Positions 6,730-9,941 of a DNA stretch of 9,941 nt are shown here, piece after piece. The notes under the pieces are model-generated. The model made no database searches. It was given only the letters and a program-made list of their open reading frames with translations, and was not told where the DNA came from. How positions within the stretch are numbered: position 1 is the first letter of the stretch; the number at the start of each line of letters is the position of its first letter. The stretch is from an uncultured Eubacteriales bacterium (GTDB lineage Bacteria > Bacillota > Clostridia > Oscillospirales > CAG-272). The stretch is from positions 1 through 9,941 of the forward strand of contig USPP01000031.1 in the NCBI GenBank assembly GCA_900556615.1, written 5' to 3'. Both the position numbers and the translations under genes were made by a program.

Positions 6730-8818
6730 GTCAAACCAAAACTCGCGCAAAAAGAAGAAGCTTCGTCTTGACACAAGATTTTGGACAAGGTTGATCGTAA
6801 TCGTTTTGACGCTGACTATGTTAGCGGGGACATGCTATTATGCGATGGTTTTCCTTTTTGCAAATTCAAGAGTAGAAGCGGTTTCCGCTGCATCATCCGA
6901 TGACTTGCAGGTCAGAATTGCTTTAATTTACGGCTCGTCGGTTACGGTTAATTTTAAAACCGTAACCGATTATGGCTTTTCTCTTGGTTATAATGATTCG
7001 GAAAACACCTTTACCGAAATCACAACTACCGATACAACCGCCCTCAGTATTACCTGCGACAGAAATCTTGTTCGCTCCGGCAGTGAATATGCTCTCGCAG
7101 CAAATTCCTCAGACGTTACGATAGGAGCATATCACATAAAAATTAAGTGTGAAAGCGAAGAAGTTTTTAATTATTTTCCAGAGGTTGTCGAAGCTTTGCC
7201 GCAATATCATGTTTTTCCGGGATATTACGACGGCGTAAAATATATAATGATAGGACAGTTTTCCGATTCAAGTCAGGCATCGTCAGTTCTTTCTGAAGTT
7301 ATATCTGCATTAACTCCTACAGCTGACGATAGCGCGGTCTCGGTTGATTCCGAAAGCCAATTCGAAGACTCCTCTGCGGAAACCGTTGCACAATCAAGCG
7401 CGTCATCAGCTTTTATTGAAGCTGTACGCGCGGCAGTCGTTTCCTCTCCTTCCGATACAGCTGTTATGGCTGTTGATTCATCAACCGACAGTATCGTATG
7501 GATTTTCGACGACTCATCCGAAACCTCTTTCATGGGAGTAAAAGCTCTTCAAATTCAAGATCAAAGCTATTCGTATATAAAAGGATATAAAGGCGGAAGT
7601 CTTTTGACATACGATGATGTCCTGGAATGTTCTGTGTATAATTCCGATGGCAGTTACGGAATAAAGGTCATAAATGTCCTGCCTGTTGAAACGTATATTG
7701 CCGGAGTTATTCCGTACGAAATCGGAAACACATGGCCGCTTGAGACGCAGAAAGCCTTTGCAATAGCTGTAAGGTCTTATGCAATTTCTCATCTCGGACG
7801 TCACAAATCCTCTTACAATGCTGATTTGTGCTGTACAGCCAACTGTCAGGTATACAAGGGTTTTGGATCGACAAACGCCCGCGTAAGGCAGGCCGTTGAA
7901 GAAACAAGAGGGCTGATTGCCGTTTACAACGGAAGAATATGTGAAACCTATTATTCATCAAGTACCGGCGGATGCACTGCGAATGTATCAGAGGTTTGGG
8001 GCAGTAATCAAAGTTATTATGGTTATCTGAAGGCGATCGCTACTCCATGGGAGCAATATACTAAATATGGAAACGGAAGCTGGACTTCCTCCGCTACAGG
8101 GACTCAGATATATCAGACGCTTGTGGGAAAAGGATATACAGCACTTAAGAGCGCCGTCACAAAGATAGATATTACATATGCAACCAATTCCACTTATGTT
8201 TATGCAGTTACCTTTTATGATTCATCCGGAAATTCACTTAAAATTTCTAAAATCAGTAAAGTAAAATCAGCCCTTTCCCCCTACTTAAAAAGCGGGAATT
8301 TCGTTGTAGCCAAGGCGGGAGAAAAGGTGACTCGAACTAATTATACTATGATGGGATTCGGTGCCTCAAGCACCGAGCCTGCCGCGGGCGTTTCGGTGAA
8401 AACGAATCCGTTCGATCATATTATCTATGGAAGACAAACCTTCTCGATTTTGACAGCCGAGGGGCTGAAAAATTTTGTTGACAGTAATTCTGAGCATGTT
8501 GCTACCGCTAACGGAACCGTAGATTTCAATATGTCACATTCTCTTGATAGTCAGTATTATCCTACGGTATTGGGAGTTAACGGCGAAGTGCTTCCCGATA
8601 TTCTGAATCTTGACGCAATTGCTGAAACGGAAACGCTGACCGCAGAAGGAAGCGACGGAACCTTTGTGTTTATCGGACGAGGTTGGGGACACGGCGTAGG
8701 GCTGAGTCAGTGGGGAATAAAAGACCTTGGTGATCTCGGCTATGAATATGAAACTATTTTTAAGGCATACTATACCGATGCGGATATAATACCATATACA
8801 GATTATCTTAACAACTGA
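6707..8818 (+). CDS. Membrane-anchored SpoIID/LytB-domain protein with SPOR-like segment
   Basis: A 703-residue envelope protein. A basic N-terminus (RKKKKLR) and a single membrane segment at about 29-51 predict a type II topology with the bulk outside. Next comes a SPOR-like stretch (about 167-200, around FPGYYDGVKYIMIGQF), a Ser/Asp/Glu-rich linker (about 203-235), and the SpoIID domain. The last shows VETYIAGVIPYEIG with candidate catalytic Glu338, WPLETQKAFAIAVRSYA, DLCCTANCQVYKG with Cys375, 376 and 380, YYSSSTGG, and the C-terminal GWGHGVGLSQWG near 660-670. SpoIID is a lytic transglycosylase acting on stem-peptide-free glycan during engulfment; LytB-type relatives serve growing cells. 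The start must be GTG 6707, because an in-frame TAA lies at 6701-6703 and the next plausible starts fall inside the membrane segment. AAGGGG directly abuts the GTG, so coupling to the upstream gene probably drives translation. Sporulation versus vegetative role is undecided. Confidence 0.9.
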   Translation: MSTISQVKSNQNSRKKKKLRLDTRFWTRLIVIVLTLTMLAGTCYYAMVFLFANSRVEAVSAASSDDLQVRIALIYGSSVTVNFKTVTDYGFSLGYNDSENTFTEITTTDTTALSITCDRNLVRSGSEYALAANSSDVTIGAYHIKIKCESEEVFNYFPEVVEALPQYHVFPGYYDGVKYIMIGQFSDSSQASSVLSEVISALTPTADDSAVSVDSESQFEDSSAETVAQSSASSAFIEAVRAAVVSSPSDTAVMAVDSSTDSIVWIFDDSSETSFMGVKALQIQDQSYSYIKGYKGGSLLTYDDVLECSVYNSDGSYGIKVINVLPVETYIAGVIPYEIGNTWPLETQKAFAIAVRSYAISHLGRHKSSYNADLCCTANCQVYKGFGSTNARVRQAVEETRGLIAVYNGRICETYYSSSTGGCTANVSEVWGSNQSYYGYLKAIATPWEQYTKYGNGSWTSSATGTQIYQTLVGKGYTALKSAVTKIDITYATNSTYVYAVTFYDSSGNSLKISKISKVKSALSPYLKSGNFVVAKAGEKVTRTNYTMMGFGASSTEPAAGVSVKTNPFDHIIYGRQTFSILTAEGLKNFVDSNSEHVATANGTVDFNMSHSLDSQYYPTVLGVNGEVLPDILNLDAIAETETLTAEGSDGTFVFIGRGWGHGVGLSQWGIKDLGDLGYEYETIFKAYYTDADIIPYTDYLNN

Positions 8819-8840
8819 AGATTTTTGAAAGGAATAGCAG

Positions 8841-9665
8841 ATGTTTTTAATCAAAGAAAAGAAACAATTAAATCAAAATACCGTTTCAATGACGGTAGAA
8901 GCTCCTAAGATTGCCGGAAAGGCAAGACCGGGGCAGTTTGTAATTATCAGGGGTGATGAAAAGGGGGAACGTATTCCTCTTACCATAGCAGGTTATGACC
9001 TGAGAGAAGGTACGGTAACCGTGATTTTTCAAGCGGTCGGCGCATCAACGATGAAGCTTGCAGAATTACCGCAGGGCGGATATATATGCGATATAGTTGG
9101 ACCTCTCGGAAGGGCATCAGAGCTTGACGGAATAAAAAAAGCGGCGGTGGTCGGCGGTGGATTAGGCTGTGCAATTGCTTATCCTCAGGCAAAATATCTG
9201 CATGATAACGGAGCTTCGGTAGATATAGTTGCCGGTTTCAGAAACAAAGATATTATAATTCTTGAGGAAGAAATGAGAGCGGCTTGCGACAGACTTACTG
9301 TTCTGACAGATGACGGTTCAAACGGAAATAAGGGACTTGTAACCGACGGCCTCAAAGCGCTGATAGATTGTGGAGCCGAATATGATATCGTTATTGTAAT
9401 TGGACCTCCTATTATGATGAAATTTGTATGTAAGCTTACAAAAGAATACGGAATAAAAACTGTGGTAAGTATGAACCCGATTATGATAGATGGAACCGGA
9501 ATGTGCGGAGGATGCCGTGTTTCGGTCGGCGGGGAAATGAAATTTGCCTGTGTTGACGGTCCTGACTTTGACGGTCACCAAGTCGACTTCGATGAACTTA
9601 TGAAAAGAAATTCTACATACAGAGAGCAGGAACATGACTGCCGCATGATGAACAACATAAAATAA
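8841..9665 (+). CDS. NfnA-like FAD/NAD-binding, [2Fe-2S] subunit of NADH-dependent ferredoxin:NADP+ oxidoreductase
   Basis: A 274-residue ferredoxin-reductase-like subunit. The FAD domain (about 1-95) has PGQFVIIR and the flavin-binding RIPLTIA (Arg44 to Thr48). The nucleotide-binding domain has VVGGGLGCA, with Gly105-107 in a dinucleotide loop. The C-terminal iron-sulfur motif is DGTGMCGGCRV...FAC, giving Asp217, Cys222, Cys225 and Cys237. PyrK, the dihydroorotate dehydrogenase partner, has Cys at the first position; Asp there is the NfnA/SudB signature. With NfnB the complex couples reduced ferredoxin and NADH to two NADP+ by flavin-based bifurcation in the cytoplasm of anaerobes. AAAGGA (8828-8833) precedes the ATG by 7 bases. 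The NfnB-like gene follows 19 bases downstream, which makes this assignment better than a sulfide dehydrogenase or glutamate synthase partner. Names used elsewhere for this family include sulfide/dihydroorotate dehydrogenase-like protein. Confidence 0.88.
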   Translation: MFLIKEKKQLNQNTVSMTVEAPKIAGKARPGQFVIIRGDEKGERIPLTIAGYDLREGTVTVIFQAVGASTMKLAELPQGGYICDIVGPLGRASELDGIKKAAVVGGGLGCAIAYPQAKYLHDNGASVDIVAGFRNKDIIILEEEMRAACDRLTVLTDDGSNGNKGLVTDGLKALIDCGAEYDIVIVIGPPIMMKFVCKLTKEYGIKTVVSMNPIMIDGTGMCGGCRVSVGGEMKFACVDGPDFDGHQVDFDELMKRNSTYREQEHDCRMMNNIK

Positions 9666-9684
9666 ACAGGAGGAAAAAGTTACA

Positions 9685-9941
9685 ATGGCAAATATGGCAT
9701 TAGAAAAAGTTACTATGCCTGAACAGGATCCGAAAGTCAGAGCAAGAAACTTTGAAGAAGTAACACTTGGATATACTAAAGAAATGGCAATGGAAGAGGC
9801 TTCACGCTGCTTAAACTGCAAGCATAAGCCATGCGTTTCAGGATGCCCCGTTGGAGTTAGAATTCCTGAATTTATAGCTGAAGTTGCAAAAGGAGATTTT
9901 GAAAAAGCATACGAAGTTATCACATCTACAAATTCCCTTCC
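9685..9941 (+). CDS. NfnB/GltD-like flavoprotein, NADPH-dependent glutamate synthase small-subunit family (3' end outside window)
   Basis: Eighty-five codons are visible, running off the window end in frame. After a start MANMALEKVTMPEQDPKVRA, the region FEEVTLGYTKEMAMEEASRCL leads into the N-terminal iron-sulfur motif with Cys42, Cys45, Cys50 and Cys54, then PVGVRIPEFI. This is the characteristic N-terminus of GltD/NfnB-type proteins, whose following domains bind FAD and NADP(H) but are not visible here. The pattern C-x2-C-x4-C-x3-CP matches the family. AGGAGG (9668-9673) lies 11 bases before the ATG at 9685; an in-frame ATG at 9694 is too close to be excluded by sequence alone, but 9685 gives the usual N-terminal length. 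Paired with the NfnA-like gene it should form the NADP-binding, bifurcating-FAD subunit. An authentic glutamate synthase small subunit is less likely because no large subunit is seen. Confidence 0.87.
   Translation, partial: MANMALEKVTMPEQDPKVRARNFEEVTLGYTKEMAMEEASRCLNCKHKPCVSGCPVGVRIPEFIAEVAKGDFEKAYEVITSTNSL

Noticed and set aside
9318..9923. Minus-strand open frame of 201 codons opposite the NfnA/NfnB-like genes.
   Set aside because: It spans two clearly conserved plus-strand genes and their intergenic gap, has no recognisable motif and no sensible ribosome binding site.

Overview
The window reads like a chromosomal segment of an anaerobic Firmicute of class Clostridia, possibly near the Oscillospirales/Ruminococcaceae. 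The clues are an RF1 with a PET anticodon-mimic motif, a divergent gyrase/topoisomerase IV A subunit of a kind I recall from that group, an NfnA/NfnB-type electron-bifurcating pair, AGGA-type ribosome binding sites, and all genes on one strand. The lineage is inferred from remembered protein families, not from a search. I see no rRNA, tRNA, CRISPR array, insertion sequence or phage gene, and no gene-free stretch longer than about 135 bases.

Region 1 (1-3824) is a tightly packed set of housekeeping genes: the C-terminal part of a lytic transglycosylase, an M18 aminopeptidase, peptide chain release factor 1 (prfA), and a two-domain Sua5-type threonylcarbamoyl-AMP synthase. Gaps are 12 and 7 bases, and the last pair overlap by ATGA. 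prfA and the Sua5 gene both serve translation: one terminates at UAA/UAG, the other starts t6A modification of tRNAs. Region 2 (3860-6091) is a 743-residue topoisomerase IIA A subunit with its catalytic tyrosine but without several canonical GyrA/ParC residues. Its B subunit is not in the window.

Region 3 (about 6100-8818) starts with the only gap that looks like a promoter, two overlapping sigma-A-type promoters. It then holds a two-gene unit: a small secreted protein of unknown function overlapping a membrane-anchored SpoIID/LytB-domain protein with a SPOR-like segment. This looks like an envelope or peptidoglycan (possibly sporulation) module. Region 4 (8841-9941) carries an NfnA-like FAD/[2Fe-2S] subunit followed by the start of the NfnB-like flavoprotein subunit, cut by the window end.

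The most striking large-scale signal is a change in base composition inside the M18 aminopeptidase gene. Positions 1 to about 1155 are GC-rich (57-65% in most 60-base lines counted by hand). From about 1160 onward the lines counted are mostly 38-48%, with codon endings shifting to A/T. The switch falls at the conserved HDDR metal-binding motif and the reading frame stays intact, so it is either a recombination junction or a chimeric assembly. I did not find a convincing new biological system. The best candidates for a second look are this junction, the divergent topoisomerase, and the secreted-protein/SpoIID pair.
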